The notes beneath the pieces were generated by a model, which saw only the letters and a list, made by a program, of their open reading frames with translations, made no database searches and was not told the origin of the DNA. Shown here one piece after another: positions 6,499 to 14,675 of a DNA stretch of 15,485 nt; positions within the stretch are counted from its first letter, which is position 1; each line of letters starts with the position of its first letter. The stretch is taken from the NCBI GenBank assembly GCA_028099475.1, contig JAOHHF010000013.1, positions 1 through 15,485 of the forward strand, in the 5' to 3' direction. The position numbers were made by a program, and so were the translations under genes. The stretch comes from Candidatus Pelagibacter sp. GTDB lineage: Bacteria; Pseudomonadota; Alphaproteobacteria; Pelagibacterales; Pelagibacteraceae.

Positions 6499-6795
6499 AT
6501 GAAAAGCTATTGGATCAGTCTATATTTAAAAGTTGAAAATCAAGATAATTTAAAAAAATATGCAGAAGTTGTGACACCAATAATTCAAAGCTTTGGGGGA
6601 GTACCACTAGTTAGAGGTGGAAAATATAAAACATTTGATGGAGATGATTTTGTAAGAACAGTTGTATGGGAGTTTCCAAGTTATGAAAAAGCTTTAGAAT
6701 GCCACAATAGTAAAGAATATTTAGCTGGATGGAATATTGCAAAAGATACAACCGTTAGACATATGCAGGTGATTGAGGGATTTAGTACTGAATAG
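6499..6795 (+). CDS. DUF1330 family protein
   Basis: A 98-aa small cytoplasmic protein of the DUF1330 family, a dimeric alpha/beta-barrel (ferredoxin-like) fold of unknown function. It shows the family order: an N-terminal KSYWISLYLKV strand with acidic residue after it, YAEVVTPIIQSFGG, then PLVRGGKYKTFDGD, VRTVVWEFPSYEKAL (the strongly conserved 'R.VV.EFPS...A' stretch), then the SKEY turn and a final QVIEGF strand. The length is standard. A GGGAG ribosome site (6489-6493) supports the start. Its last 14 b overlap the 3' end of the convergent DNA glycosylase gene. No catalytic role is known for the family. Confidence 0.88.
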   Translation: MKSYWISLYLKVENQDNLKKYAEVVTPIIQSFGGVPLVRGGKYKTFDGDDFVRTVVWEFPSYEKALECHNSKEYLAGWNIAKDTTVRHMQVIEGFSTE

Positions 6796-7417
6796 GCTCA
6801 GGATCTATACTTCTCCATAAATACCAAGTTGCAACCGAACAGTACGGTGAAAACCTTTTTTTCAATAGGCTAACAAATCTTTCTGGAGGCAAATAATTTT
6901 TATTATAATTTTTAGATATTGCTCTAAGTAAACCAATATCTTGAATTGGCCAAATATTAGAACGATTATATGTAAATAATAAAATCATTTCTGCAGACCA
7001 TCTACCAATTTGTCTTAACTGTGAAAGATACAAAATCGCTTCCTCATCCGACATGTTAGGTATTAGTCTTGGGTTGAAAGTTTTGTCTAAAATTTGTTTA
7101 GCCAAACTTTGAATCCCTTTTACTTTTTGCTTACTTAGCCCACAAGACTTTAATTGTACAAATGATAAATCACTTACTACTTTTGCATTAATTTTATTAT
7201 TACATCTTTTTTTAAATTTTAAAAAAACTGAATTGGCAGCCGCAACACTAATTTGTTGACCAATAATACTTTTGCACAAAGAAAAAAAAATATCTTTTCT
7301 TGTTGTAAGAATTTTTTCAGTAGGAGATCTATATTTTTTAATCAAGGCTGCCATTACCTTATCTTTGCTAGATAAATTTTTTTTTGCTGTTATCCAATAT
7401 TTTGGCATTTTATTCAT
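6782..7417 (-). CDS. DNA-3-methyladenine glycosylase, AlkA-type (HhH-GPD)
   Basis: A 211-aa base-excision repair glycosylase of the HhH-GPD superfamily, which removes alkylated bases such as 3-methyladenine. An early SIIGQQISVAAANSVF segment (residues about 50-65) is the conserved 'I..QQ.S..AA' helix of AlkA-like enzymes. The helix-hairpin-helix lies at about 130-146 (LSQLRQIGRWSAEMILLF), and the catalytic Asp is D160 in WPIQDIGLLRA. Its length fits the short bacterial AlkA form without the extra N-terminal domain of E. coli AlkA. It is translated just after the EamA gene, with which it overlaps by 8 b; Met4 (7408) sits 1 b beyond the EamA stop and is an equally possible start. Its 3' end overlaps the convergent DUF1330 gene. 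Confidence 0.9.
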   Translation of the reverse strand: MNKMPKYWITAKKNLSSKDKVMAALIKKYRSPTEKILTTRKDIFFSLCKSIIGQQISVAAANSVFLKFKKRCNNKINAKVVSDLSFVQLKSCGLSKQKVKGIQSLAKQILDKTFNPRLIPNMSDEEAILYLSQLRQIGRWSAEMILLFTYNRSNIWPIQDIGLLRAISKNYNKNYLPPERFVSLLKKRFSPYCSVATWYLWRSIDPEPIQY

Positions 7418-8294
7418 GTCTGATATTTGATGGTACTTCTTTTTTGTGATAAATCTCTCTTCTAAGAATAATTAAAGATGAGGCAATAACTAATAACGCA
7501 CCCAATAATGTTCTAATTGTAGGAATCTCATCCCAAATTAGATAGCCAAAGAATATTCCAAAAATTAATGCCAAATATTTTAATGGAGACACGAGTGATA
7601 CTTCAGATAATTTGAAGGATTGACTGAGCCATAAATTTGCAAAACCTCCAAAAAATCCAATCATACATAATAAAGCTAAATCTTTTACATTTGGCATCAC
7701 CCATCCAAATGGAATTGTAAATAAACTTGCTAATGTAATAACTATTGAAAAATTAAGAGCTATAAGCCAAACTGGTTCTGTCGTAGATAGTTGTCTAATC
7801 GTAATAGCAACATAGGATAAACCTAAACAGAAAATAATTGGAAATAAATAATATATATTTAGATCATCAAAACCAGGTTCAGTTATAATAATAATTCCTA
7901 TAAAACCAATTGATACAGCAAGCCATCTGTAGAATCCTACTTTTTCATTTAATAAGAATATTGAGAAGATGGTGGTAAATATAGGTGCTGCAAAAGAAAT
8001 ACTGACCACTGTAGCTAGTGGTAATTTTCTCAATGCAATAAATATCGCAATTAAAGCTATCAACCCCGATAAACATCTTAAAAGGTGTAATCCCGCTCTC
8101 TTAGTGTAATAAAAATTTTTAATCCTTTCTCTTGGCATTATAAAAAAATATATAACTACACCAAAAAAACCTCTAAAAAATAATACTTGTCCCAAAGGAT
8201 AATCTTCTGACCACTTAACTATTAAATCCATTAAAGAAAATGCACATACAGACATAAACATGTACAAAAAGCCTAATTGATTTTTAGTAAGCAT
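7410..8294 (-). CDS. EamA/DMT-superfamily transporter
   Basis: A 294-aa inner-membrane protein with about ten hydrophobic helices in two homologous halves, the standard layout and length of the drug/metabolite transporter (EamA) family. Visible marks are the LGFLYMFMSVCAFSLMDLIV first helix, PLGQVLFFRGFFG, the loop ending the first half with ATVVSISFAAPIFTTIFS and LLNEKVGFYRWLAV, and their second-half counterparts VSLVSPLKYLALIFG and LIWDEIPTIRTLLG. The substrate is unknown; relatives carry amino acids, SAM, riboflavin or others. It forms a two-gene unit with the downstream AlkA-type glycosylase (8-b overlap), though a functional link is not evident. The start is 35 b from the divergent msrA start. 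Confidence 0.88.
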   Translation of the reverse strand: MLTKNQLGFLYMFMSVCAFSLMDLIVKWSEDYPLGQVLFFRGFFGVVIYFFIMPRERIKNFYYTKRAGLHLLRCLSGLIALIAIFIALRKLPLATVVSISFAAPIFTTIFSIFLLNEKVGFYRWLAVSIGFIGIIIITEPGFDDLNIYYLFPIIFCLGLSYVAITIRQLSTTEPVWLIALNFSIVITLASLFTIPFGWVMPNVKDLALLCMIGFFGGFANLWLSQSFKLSEVSLVSPLKYLALIFGIFFGYLIWDEIPTIRTLLGALLVIASSLIILRREIYHKKEVPSNIRHE

Positions 8295-8329
8295 ATGAAT
8301 AATTTGTAGATTAAATTAAAGGATAAGCA

Positions 8330-8773
8330 ATGGAAATAGCAATTTTAGCATTGGGATGTTTTTGGGGGCCAGAAGTAAAATTTAGTAAACTTGATGGTGT
8401 TCTAAAGACTGAAGTAGGTTATTGCGGCGGCAACAGTAGCGAAACTAATTATAAAGAAGTCTGCACAGGATCAACAAATCATGCTGAAGTAGTTAAATTA
8501 GAATTTGACCCTGAATTAATTTCTTATGAAAAAATTATTAATTTTTTTTATGAAATACATGATCCCACAACACTCAACTCTCAAGGACCTGATTTTGGAA
8601 CCCAATACAGAAGTGAAATTTTTTATTTAAATGAACAGCAAAAACAAATCGCAGAAAAAATTACTAATGATAAAAATAAGAAATTTTTAAGTAAGATTGT
8701 AACAAAAATTTCTTTAGTTAAAAATTATTGTCCAGCAGAAGAATATCATCAAAAATATTTAGAGAAGAGATAA
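8330..8773 (+). CDS. msrA: Peptide-methionine (S)-S-oxide reductase MsrA
   Basis: A 147-aa enzyme that reduces methionine-S-sulfoxide in proteins and free methionine, repairing oxidative damage. The catalytic Cys10 is in the family motif GCFWG, followed by VGYCGG, the HAEVVKLEFDP strand, HDPTT, GTQYRS and AEEYHQKYL, all in the usual order. It is a compact form without long extensions. Besides Cys10 it has Cys32, Cys45 and Cys134; Cys134 sits just before the PAEEYHQ motif and could be a resolving cysteine, which is inference. An AAAGGA ribosome site (8318-8323) supports the start. It is the first gene of an msrA-sseA-RND operon; sseA begins at the base after its stop. Confidence 0.95.
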   Translation: MEIAILALGCFWGPEVKFSKLDGVLKTEVGYCGGNSSETNYKEVCTGSTNHAEVVKLEFDPELISYEKIINFFYEIHDPTTLNSQGPDFGTQYRSEIFYLNEQQKQIAEKITNDKNKKFLSKIVTKISLVKNYCPAEEYHQKYLEKR

Positions 8774-9586
8774 ATGTCATTGGTAGATACAAATTGGTTA
8801 CAAGAGAATATTGATAAAGTAAAAATAATTGATTGTTCTTGGCATATGCCTCAAACTAAGAGGAATGGTTTTGACGAGTATGAAAAAGAGCATATTAAAA
8901 ATGCTATTTTTTTTGATTTAGACAAAAACTCAAACCAAAATACAGATTTGCCTCACATGTTAACTGACCTTAATTCATGGGAAAAAATTATGAGTGAAAT
9001 GGGAATTAATAATAATGATGAAATAGTAATTTATGATAATTCAGATGTAATCAGTTCTTGTAGATGTTGGTACAATTTAATTTTTTTTGGTCATAATCCA
9101 AGTTTGGCTCATGTATTAGATGGAGGATTAAAAAAATGGAAGAAAGAAAATAAATCAATAGATAATTATTCAATCTCAATTAAAGAATCTAATTACAAAG
9201 CTTTAGAAAAAAAAGAATTAGTAAAAAATAAAAAAGAAATAGATGAAAATATTAAGAAAAATGAATTTAATATTGTAGACGCAAGAAGCAAAGAAAGATT
9301 TGAAGGAAAAGTTGCAGAACCTCGAAAAGGCCTAAGGAGCGGATCGATAAAAAATTCTTTTTGCTTACCTTTTGGAGAATTAATTAATGAGGACCATACA
9401 TTTATTAATAAAGATAAAATAATGGAAAAATTTGAGTCCATAAATTTTGACCATACTAAAAATCTAGTATTTTCATGTGGTTCAGGAGTTACCGCAAGTG
9501 TATTGGCTCTAGCATATTCATTAATAAATGATAAATATATGCCGACAATATACGATGGCTCATGGTCTGAGTATGGAAAAAGTTAA
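8774..9586 (+). CDS. sseA: 3-mercaptopyruvate/thiosulfate sulfurtransferase (two rhodanese domains)
   Basis: A 270-aa tandem-rhodanese protein. The N-terminal, non-catalytic domain (about 1-130) starts with VDTNWLQENI and contains GFDEYEKEHIKNAIFFDLD. The C-terminal domain (about 145-270) has the conserved AEPRKGLRSGSIKNSFCLPF segment and the active-site loop CGSGVTAS with catalytic Cys235. The CGSGVT loop is typical of mercaptopyruvate sulfurtransferases; thiosulfate enzymes usually have CRKGVTA. It would move sulfane sulfur from mercaptopyruvate to a thiol acceptor, feeding cysteine breakdown, sulfide production or tRNA thiolation. The C-terminal end (WSEYGKS) is short but includes the final family tryptophan. 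It begins directly after the msrA stop, so translational coupling is likely, and the RND adaptor follows 3 b after its stop. Confidence 0.92.
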   Translation: MSLVDTNWLQENIDKVKIIDCSWHMPQTKRNGFDEYEKEHIKNAIFFDLDKNSNQNTDLPHMLTDLNSWEKIMSEMGINNNDEIVIYDNSDVISSCRCWYNLIFFGHNPSLAHVLDGGLKKWKKENKSIDNYSISIKESNYKALEKKELVKNKKEIDENIKKNEFNIVDARSKERFEGKVAEPRKGLRSGSIKNSFCLPFGELINEDHTFINKDKIMEKFESINFDHTKNLVFSCGSGVTASVLALAYSLINDKYMPTIYDGSWSEYGKS

Positions 9587-9589
9587 AAT

Positions 9590-10531
9590 ATGAAAAGATC
9601 AACAAAAATTACATCCATAGTACTTATCTTCTTTTTTATCATTGCGGCTGTAATCATTGCTAGAACAATGATTGGTAATCATTTTAAAAAAAAATTTAGT
9701 AAAAGGCCTCCTCCAGGAATAATCGTTAAAGTAGTTGAACAAAAATTATTTCAAAACACTATCGAAACATTTGGTACTGCTGTTCCAGTGCAAATTAAAT
9801 CCTTCAACATTGAAAAATATGAAATATTAGAACCCATTAAATTTAATACAAAAGTTAAAACAGGAGATGTAATCGCAAAATTAAAGAATAGAAACATAAC
9901 TACTCCTTTCGATGGAATTATTGGTAAACGAGATTTTTCAAACGATATAGACGTATCGCAAAGTTCAATTATATTAAATTTAGAGGATACTTCAGTCCTT
10001 TTTGTTGATGTCGATATACCAGAAACTTTTGCACCTTTTGTAAAAAAAGGTCAAACAGTAGATATAAAATTTTCTGGAAATGCTCTTAAAAAATATTCTG
10101 GAACTGTAGAGTCTACTGCAAGTAGAATTGATACAAATAAAAGATCTCTACCAGTAAGAATTAAACTAAATAACCCTAACAATGAACTTTTATCAGGATC
10201 ATTATTAGAAATTTCTATTAATTATAATGAAAGAAATTCGTTAAGTATTCTTGATACTAGCCTGATAATGGAAGGCGATAATGTTTATGTATACAAGGTA
10301 GACAAAGAAAATACTGTAAAAAAAGTACCAGTAGAAATTGGCTTAAGAAAAAAAGGAATTGTAGAAATCAAATCTGGTCTTGAAAATGGTGATACGGTGG
10401 TTGCTGAAGGTTTAAAAAAAACAAGACCTAATGGTAAGATTAAACCAATTGAACATGGGTCGAAACAAAATTCATCAGATTGGGGAAAAAAGACAAATCA
10501 ACTAAAGAAGAAAAAAATAAATAATAAGTAA
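9590..10531 (+). CDS. RND efflux periplasmic adaptor (HlyD/MFP family) lacking the helical hairpin
   Basis: A 313-aa membrane-fusion protein. Residues about 8-26 are an N-terminal membrane anchor, followed by a basic linker with RPPPG. The lipoyl domain comes in two halves: the first ends with TGDVIAKLKN (about 91-100) and the second begins with ITTPFDGIIGKRDF (103-116). In normal adaptors a coiled-coil hairpin of about 60-80 residues separates these halves; here only two or three residues do. A beta-barrel (about 134-210) and membrane-proximal domain (about 215-283) follow, then a Lys-rich tail. The reading frame is clean, so the absence is not a visible frameshift. It lies between sseA and the RND permease with gaps of 3 and 4 b, and so is probably the partner of that pump. 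Confidence 0.88.
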   Translation: MKRSTKITSIVLIFFFIIAAVIIARTMIGNHFKKKFSKRPPPGIIVKVVEQKLFQNTIETFGTAVPVQIKSFNIEKYEILEPIKFNTKVKTGDVIAKLKNRNITTPFDGIIGKRDFSNDIDVSQSSIILNLEDTSVLFVDVDIPETFAPFVKKGQTVDIKFSGNALKKYSGTVESTASRIDTNKRSLPVRIKLNNPNNELLSGSLLEISINYNERNSLSILDTSLIMEGDNVYVYKVDKENTVKKVPVEIGLRKKGIVEIKSGLENGDTVVAEGLKKTRPNGKIKPIEHGSKQNSSDWGKKTNQLKKKKINNK

Positions 10532-10535
10532 TTAA

Positions 10536-13500
10536 ATGTATATAACTGAAGTTAGCATTAGAAGACCAGTTGTAGCTTGGGTACTATCTTTAATACTTAT
10601 TGTGTTTGGTCTATTTGTTTATTCCGAGGTACCAGTAAGAGAATTGCCTGATGGTTTACAGCCACCTGTAGTACAAGTTAAAGTCAATTATAAATCTGCA
10701 TCAGCTCCAATAATAGATCAGGAAATAACCCAAGTAATCGAAGATGTAATTGGAGGGGCTGAAGGAATCAAAAACATTGACTCTCAATCTGAAAATGGAA
10801 GAAGTAGTATCAACATAGAATTTGATACTGATATTGAGCTTGATGATGCTGCAAACGATATAAGAGAGAGAGTGGCTAGAGTAGTCGACAATCTTCCTTC
10901 TGAAGCAGATGCTCCACAAATATTAAAACAAGCAGCTGGTTTTACCACAACAATGTGGCTTTCTGTTTCATCTTCAACCTGGTCAGATTTAGAGCTTGGT
11001 GATTATGCAGATAGATATTTGGTCGACTCTTTTTCAAGTGTAAAAAATGTTGGAAGAATTCTATTAGGAGGACTTAGAGAGCTTAGTGTTAGAGTTTGGA
11101 TTGACCCTATCAAATTAGCTGCAAATGACATGACTATTCAAGAGGTAGAAAATGCTCTTAGAAATGAAAATGTAAGTTTACCTGCTGGGACTTTGGAAGC
11201 AGATAATATAGATTTAACAATAAATTTAGATAAATCCTATACCAATATTGATGAATTAAAATTTTTACCTATTAAAATTACAAAAAATAAAATTGTAAGA
11301 TTGTCAGATGTTGCAAATGTAGAATTAGGCCCTGTTTCTGAAAAAACATTATTTAAAGCTCAAAGTAAAAATAATTTAAACCAAAAAACAGTTGGTATTG
11401 GAATTTATGCAAAAAGTGGTGCCTCAACAGTTGAACTTTCAAAAGAAATCCAAAAAAAAATTATTGAAGTAAGAAAAACATTGCCTGAAGGTTTAAAGTT
11501 AGAAGTTTCATTTAATAGAGCCACATATGTAAATGCAGCAATTAATGAAGTTTATAAAACTTTAGCAATAGCATTTATTTTGGTTGTAATAATAATTTAT
11601 TTATTTTTAGGTAATATTAAAGCAGTGATCGTTCCTGCTGTTGCATTACCTGTAAGTTTAATTGCATCTTTTCTTGGAATTTATCTATTTGATCTTTCTA
11701 TTAATATCTTTGTTTTATTGAGCTTTATACTTGCAATTGGGATTATAACTGATGACTCAGTCATCATGACTGATGCTATTTACAGAAAAATAGAAAATGG
11801 AGAAAATCCATTGGTTGCTGCTTACAACGGTTCAAAACAAATTACCTTTGCAATTGTTGCTACGACTTTAATTTTGCTTGCTGTTTTTATTCCATTAATA
11901 TTTATTAAAGGAATATCTGGAACTTTATTTAGAGAAACTGCTATAGCTTTATCTTTTTCTATTGTTGTTTCCTCATTTGTTGCTTTGACTTTATCACCAA
12001 TGCTTGCAAGTAAATTTTTAAAAAAAAAATCTAGTAACGGATTTTTTGTAAAAAAATTTAATGTTTTTTTTCAGAGTTTTTCTAACTTTTATAAAGAAAC
12101 ATTGAACTATTGGATTAATAAAAAGAAAACCATAATAACTTTCATTTTTTTGATCATAGCTGGATCTGTAGCCTTATTTATGTACACTACTAAAGAGCTT
12201 CTTCCAAAAGAAGATAGAGGTGTTTATTTAGTTATTGGTTTTACTGATGAAGGAAGTTCATTTGATTATACACAACAAAGAGCTCAAGATGTAGAAAAGA
12301 GATTGCTTCCATTACTACAGGCTGAAGATAGTCCTTATAATAGATTCATAATGAGAGTTCCAGGCTTTGGAAGCTCTGCAAATTCATTTAATAGTTTTAT
12401 TATTATTGCTTTACTAGATGATTGGAAAAAACGAGATAAAGATGCTTTGACAATCATGAGACAAGCTATAGGTAAAATAGTAACTGTACCTCAAACTCTA
12501 GCTTTTCCAATCTCACCTCAAGGGATAAGAGTTTCCAATTATAATAAACCAGTTCAAATGGTAATTTTAGGAAGTACTTATGAAGAATTAGAAGTTATTC
12601 AAAAAGAAGTTATAAATAAGCTAAGAAGAAATAGGGGATTATCAAGAATTGAGTCAGATTATAATAGAAATAAACCTGAAGTAAAATTAGTTATCAATAA
12701 AAATAAAGCAAAAGATTTAGGAATATCGACTAGATCTATTGGTCAAACATTAGAAACTTTATATGGTGGCAAAAGAGTTACTACATTTAATAAATTAGGA
12801 AAAGAATATCCAATTATTCTTCAACAATATTTATTCGATAGAAAAGATAAAGATAGCTTAAGTAAATTATTTGTAAGATCCAGCATAACAGGTGAATTGA
12901 TCTCATTATCAAACTTAGTTGATTTAAAAGAAGAAGGATCTGCAAAAGTATTAGCAAGATATGATAGACAAAGAGCAGTAACAATTTCTGCAAATGTAAA
13001 TCCCAATTACTCATTATTTGAAGCAATTGATTATCTGGAAAATATTATGGCAGAGGTTGCACCTAACAATCAAATTACTTGGAAAGGTGAGTCTGAGGAG
13101 GTTAAAGAAACAACAAATGAGCTCTATATAATCTTTGCTCTTGGACTATTAACTGCTTATTTAGTGATGGCAGCAACATTTAACTCTTTTATCCACCCAT
13201 TTATCATTATGCTTACAGTCCCATTAGCTGTTTTTGGAGGACTGGTATTTATTTTATTTTTAAATAGTTCAATAAATATTTTTTCTCAAATCGCTTTGGT
13301 AATTTTAATTGGTATATCAACCAAAAATAGTATTCTTATTGTTGATTATGCAAATCAAATTAGAACCACTGGAAAAGAAATACAAGCCTCTATCAAAGAA
13401 GCGTGTGAATTAAGATTTAGACCAATTATGATGACATCTATTAGTACAATGATAGCAATGTTGCCTTTGGTTATTGGAAATATTGGACCAGGTGCAGGTG

Positions 13501-13664
13501 AAGCTTCAAGACTAGCTGTTGGATCAACAATACTTGGTGGAATGATAATATCAACATTCTTCACACTTTATGTGACCCCAACAATGTACTTAACTCTTGC
13601 AAAAAATAGTAAAAGAATTGATGTTGTTGATATTGAACTAAAAAAACAACTATCTAAAAAATAA
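10536..13664 (+). CDS. RND-family efflux permease (AcrB/MexF-like, HAE1)
   Basis: A 1042-aa inner-membrane proton-driven exporter with the standard AcrB size and two-repeat layout: TM1 at about 12-30, a large periplasmic porter/docking loop, TM2-6 (about 342-490), a second periplasmic loop, and TM8-12. The proton relay is present: Asp406 and Asp407 in TM4 (ITDDSVI), Lys930 in TM10 (STKNSILIVDYA), and the RFRPIMMTS segment with Arg962 and its following Thr. TM4 continues as SVIMTDAIY where most relatives have AIVVVEN. The porter segments GRSSINIEF and GTLEADN are family-typical. Together with the adaptor upstream it forms an efflux pump; no TolC-type gene is present in the window. The substrate is not readable. 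The 3' end overlaps the convergent SLT lipoprotein gene by 11 b. Confidence 0.95.
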   Translation: MYITEVSIRRPVVAWVLSLILIVFGLFVYSEVPVRELPDGLQPPVVQVKVNYKSASAPIIDQEITQVIEDVIGGAEGIKNIDSQSENGRSSINIEFDTDIELDDAANDIRERVARVVDNLPSEADAPQILKQAAGFTTTMWLSVSSSTWSDLELGDYADRYLVDSFSSVKNVGRILLGGLRELSVRVWIDPIKLAANDMTIQEVENALRNENVSLPAGTLEADNIDLTINLDKSYTNIDELKFLPIKITKNKIVRLSDVANVELGPVSEKTLFKAQSKNNLNQKTVGIGIYAKSGASTVELSKEIQKKIIEVRKTLPEGLKLEVSFNRATYVNAAINEVYKTLAIAFILVVIIIYLFLGNIKAVIVPAVALPVSLIASFLGIYLFDLSINIFVLLSFILAIGIITDDSVIMTDAIYRKIENGENPLVAAYNGSKQITFAIVATTLILLAVFIPLIFIKGISGTLFRETAIALSFSIVVSSFVALTLSPMLASKFLKKKSSNGFFVKKFNVFFQSFSNFYKETLNYWINKKKTIITFIFLIIAGSVALFMYTTKELLPKEDRGVYLVIGFTDEGSSFDYTQQRAQDVEKRLLPLLQAEDSPYNRFIMRVPGFGSSANSFNSFIIIALLDDWKKRDKDALTIMRQAIGKIVTVPQTLAFPISPQGIRVSNYNKPVQMVILGSTYEELEVIQKEVINKLRRNRGLSRIESDYNRNKPEVKLVINKNKAKDLGISTRSIGQTLETLYGGKRVTTFNKLGKEYPIILQQYLFDRKDKDSLSKLFVRSSITGELISLSNLVDLKEEGSAKVLARYDRQRAVTISANVNPNYSLFEAIDYLENIMAEVAPNNQITWKGESEEVKETTNELYIIFALGLLTAYLVMAATFNSFIHPFIIMLTVPLAVFGGLVFILFLNSSINIFSQIALVILIGISTKNSILIVDYANQIRTTGKEIQASIKEACELRFRPIMMTSISTMIAMLPLVIGNIGPGAGEASRLAVGSTILGGMIISTFFTLYVTPTMYLTLAKNSKRIDVVDIELKKQLSKK

Positions 13665-14253
13665 TATATTTGTTCTTATTAAATTTACTTTGGCACTCTA
13701 ATAATTGCTTTTTATAAAGATTAGATTGTTTCTCTACTCTCTTAGCTAAATTAATTATTTTTTTATTTTTTTTGTAATATTTATAATTTCCCCATCCCTC
13801 GTGATAAGCTACATATTGCTTGAAAGAGTCAGTTTTAGAAATTTTCAAAATAGTGCTAGATTTATTAGTGTACCATCCAATAAAATCAACACTATCTTTA
13901 AACCTAGTTCTGACTGCAAGCTTATTATCTGTCTCCTTTTTATATTGTTCCCAAGTACCGTCCACAGCTTGGGAGTAACCAAATGAACTTGAGGGTCTTT
14001 TGTAAGGAATTACTTTAAAAAGTTTTTGTCTAGGAGGTTTAGCAAGCCAATCAAAATCAGACTCCATTTTAATTATAGCAAGTTGCAAATAAACTGGGGT
14101 ACCCCATTTTTTTTCAGATTTTTTTGCATGCTTAAACCATAAATATCTTTCACCAAAGATAGAACAACTATTGGAAGTATTTGATGGTATCGAAGAACAA
14201 GCCGAAATAAAAAACAATAATACTATTAATAAATTAACTTTTAGAATTTTCAT
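13654..14253 (-). CDS. Lipoprotein with lytic transglycosylase (SLT) domain
   Basis: A 199-aa protein with a lipoprotein signal peptide (MKILK, hydrophobic core, lipobox ISAC with Cys19), so probably attached to a periplasmic membrane face. The SLT fold is shown by LQLAIIKMESDF with the likely catalytic Glu64, then SSSFGYSQAVDGTWEQYK (the 'GL.Q..P.T' region of Slt enzymes, in the variant form seen in alphaproteobacterial lipoproteins), and YVAYHEGWGNY near the end (the 'A.YN.G.G...' turn). It would cleave the glycan strands of peptidoglycan to 1,6-anhydromuropeptides. The start codon lies inside the VanZ-like gene (20-b overlap), suggesting coupled translation since no ribosome site is seen. 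Its 3' end overlaps the RND gene. Confidence 0.85.
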   Translation of the reverse strand: MKILKVNLLIVLLFFISACSSIPSNTSNSCSIFGERYLWFKHAKKSEKKWGTPVYLQLAIIKMESDFDWLAKPPRQKLFKVIPYKRPSSSFGYSQAVDGTWEQYKKETDNKLAVRTRFKDSVDFIGWYTNKSSTILKISKTDSFKQYVAYHEGWGNYKYYKKNKKIINLAKRVEKQSNLYKKQLLECQSKFNKNKYIIF

Positions 14254-14629
14254 ATTTTTGATAAAAAAAATTAATCATTAAAACAATTATTACCCCAAGT
14301 AAATTTCCAAATAAATCAGAAAATTCAAAACCTCTTACTGGAGTAAATATATGTAATATTTCTAAAACTATAGAAAGTAAAACAAGATAAGTTTTTAAAA
14401 AATTTAATTTATCTGAATTATTATATGTAAATAAACCAATTATAGACAGTAAGCAAAAAGCATACAAATGGTTTGTAGAAACTAAAAAATCAGGTGTTAA
14501 CTGAGGTTGTATATAGCAATCATTGTAAAGCAAACAACCCAATAAACTACCTGGAAACAAATATAAAACTATTAAAATGAAATTAGATAGATAAAAAATA
14601 AATTTATATTTTGAAAAAAAATTAATCAT
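14234..14629 (-). CDS. VanZ-like family membrane protein
   Basis: A 131-aa protein with four hydrophobic helices (about 10-30, 50-66, 77-96, 105-125) and the family hallmarks of VanZ-like proteins: STNHLYAFCLLSI (the 'D...H...Y..L' segment, here with Asn for Asp) and LEILHIFTPVRGFEFSDLFGNLLGV (the 'E..Q.f.p.R...D...N..G' segment). VanZ confers low teicoplanin resistance, but the wider family has no established function. Its position upstream of, and overlapping, an SLT lipoprotein hints at a cell-wall role, which is inference only. It is divergent from gpmA with a 46-b gap and has no clear ribosome site. Confidence 0.85.
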   Translation of the reverse strand: MINFFSKYKFIFYLSNFILIVLYLFPGSLLGCLLYNDCYIQPQLTPDFLVSTNHLYAFCLLSIIGLFTYNNSDKLNFLKTYLVLLSIVLEILHIFTPVRGFEFSDLFGNLLGVIIVLMINFFYQKYENSKS

Positions 14630-14675
14630 AGAATTGTATGGTCATATTTTATAAATTAAATTAAAAGATTAACAA

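Noticed and set aside
12020..12029. Runs of nine to ten A (also 11452-11460) within the RND gene, possible slippage or frameshift sites
   Set aside because: The frame continues normally through both runs and the protein has the standard AcrB length and motifs; such runs are common at this base composition.
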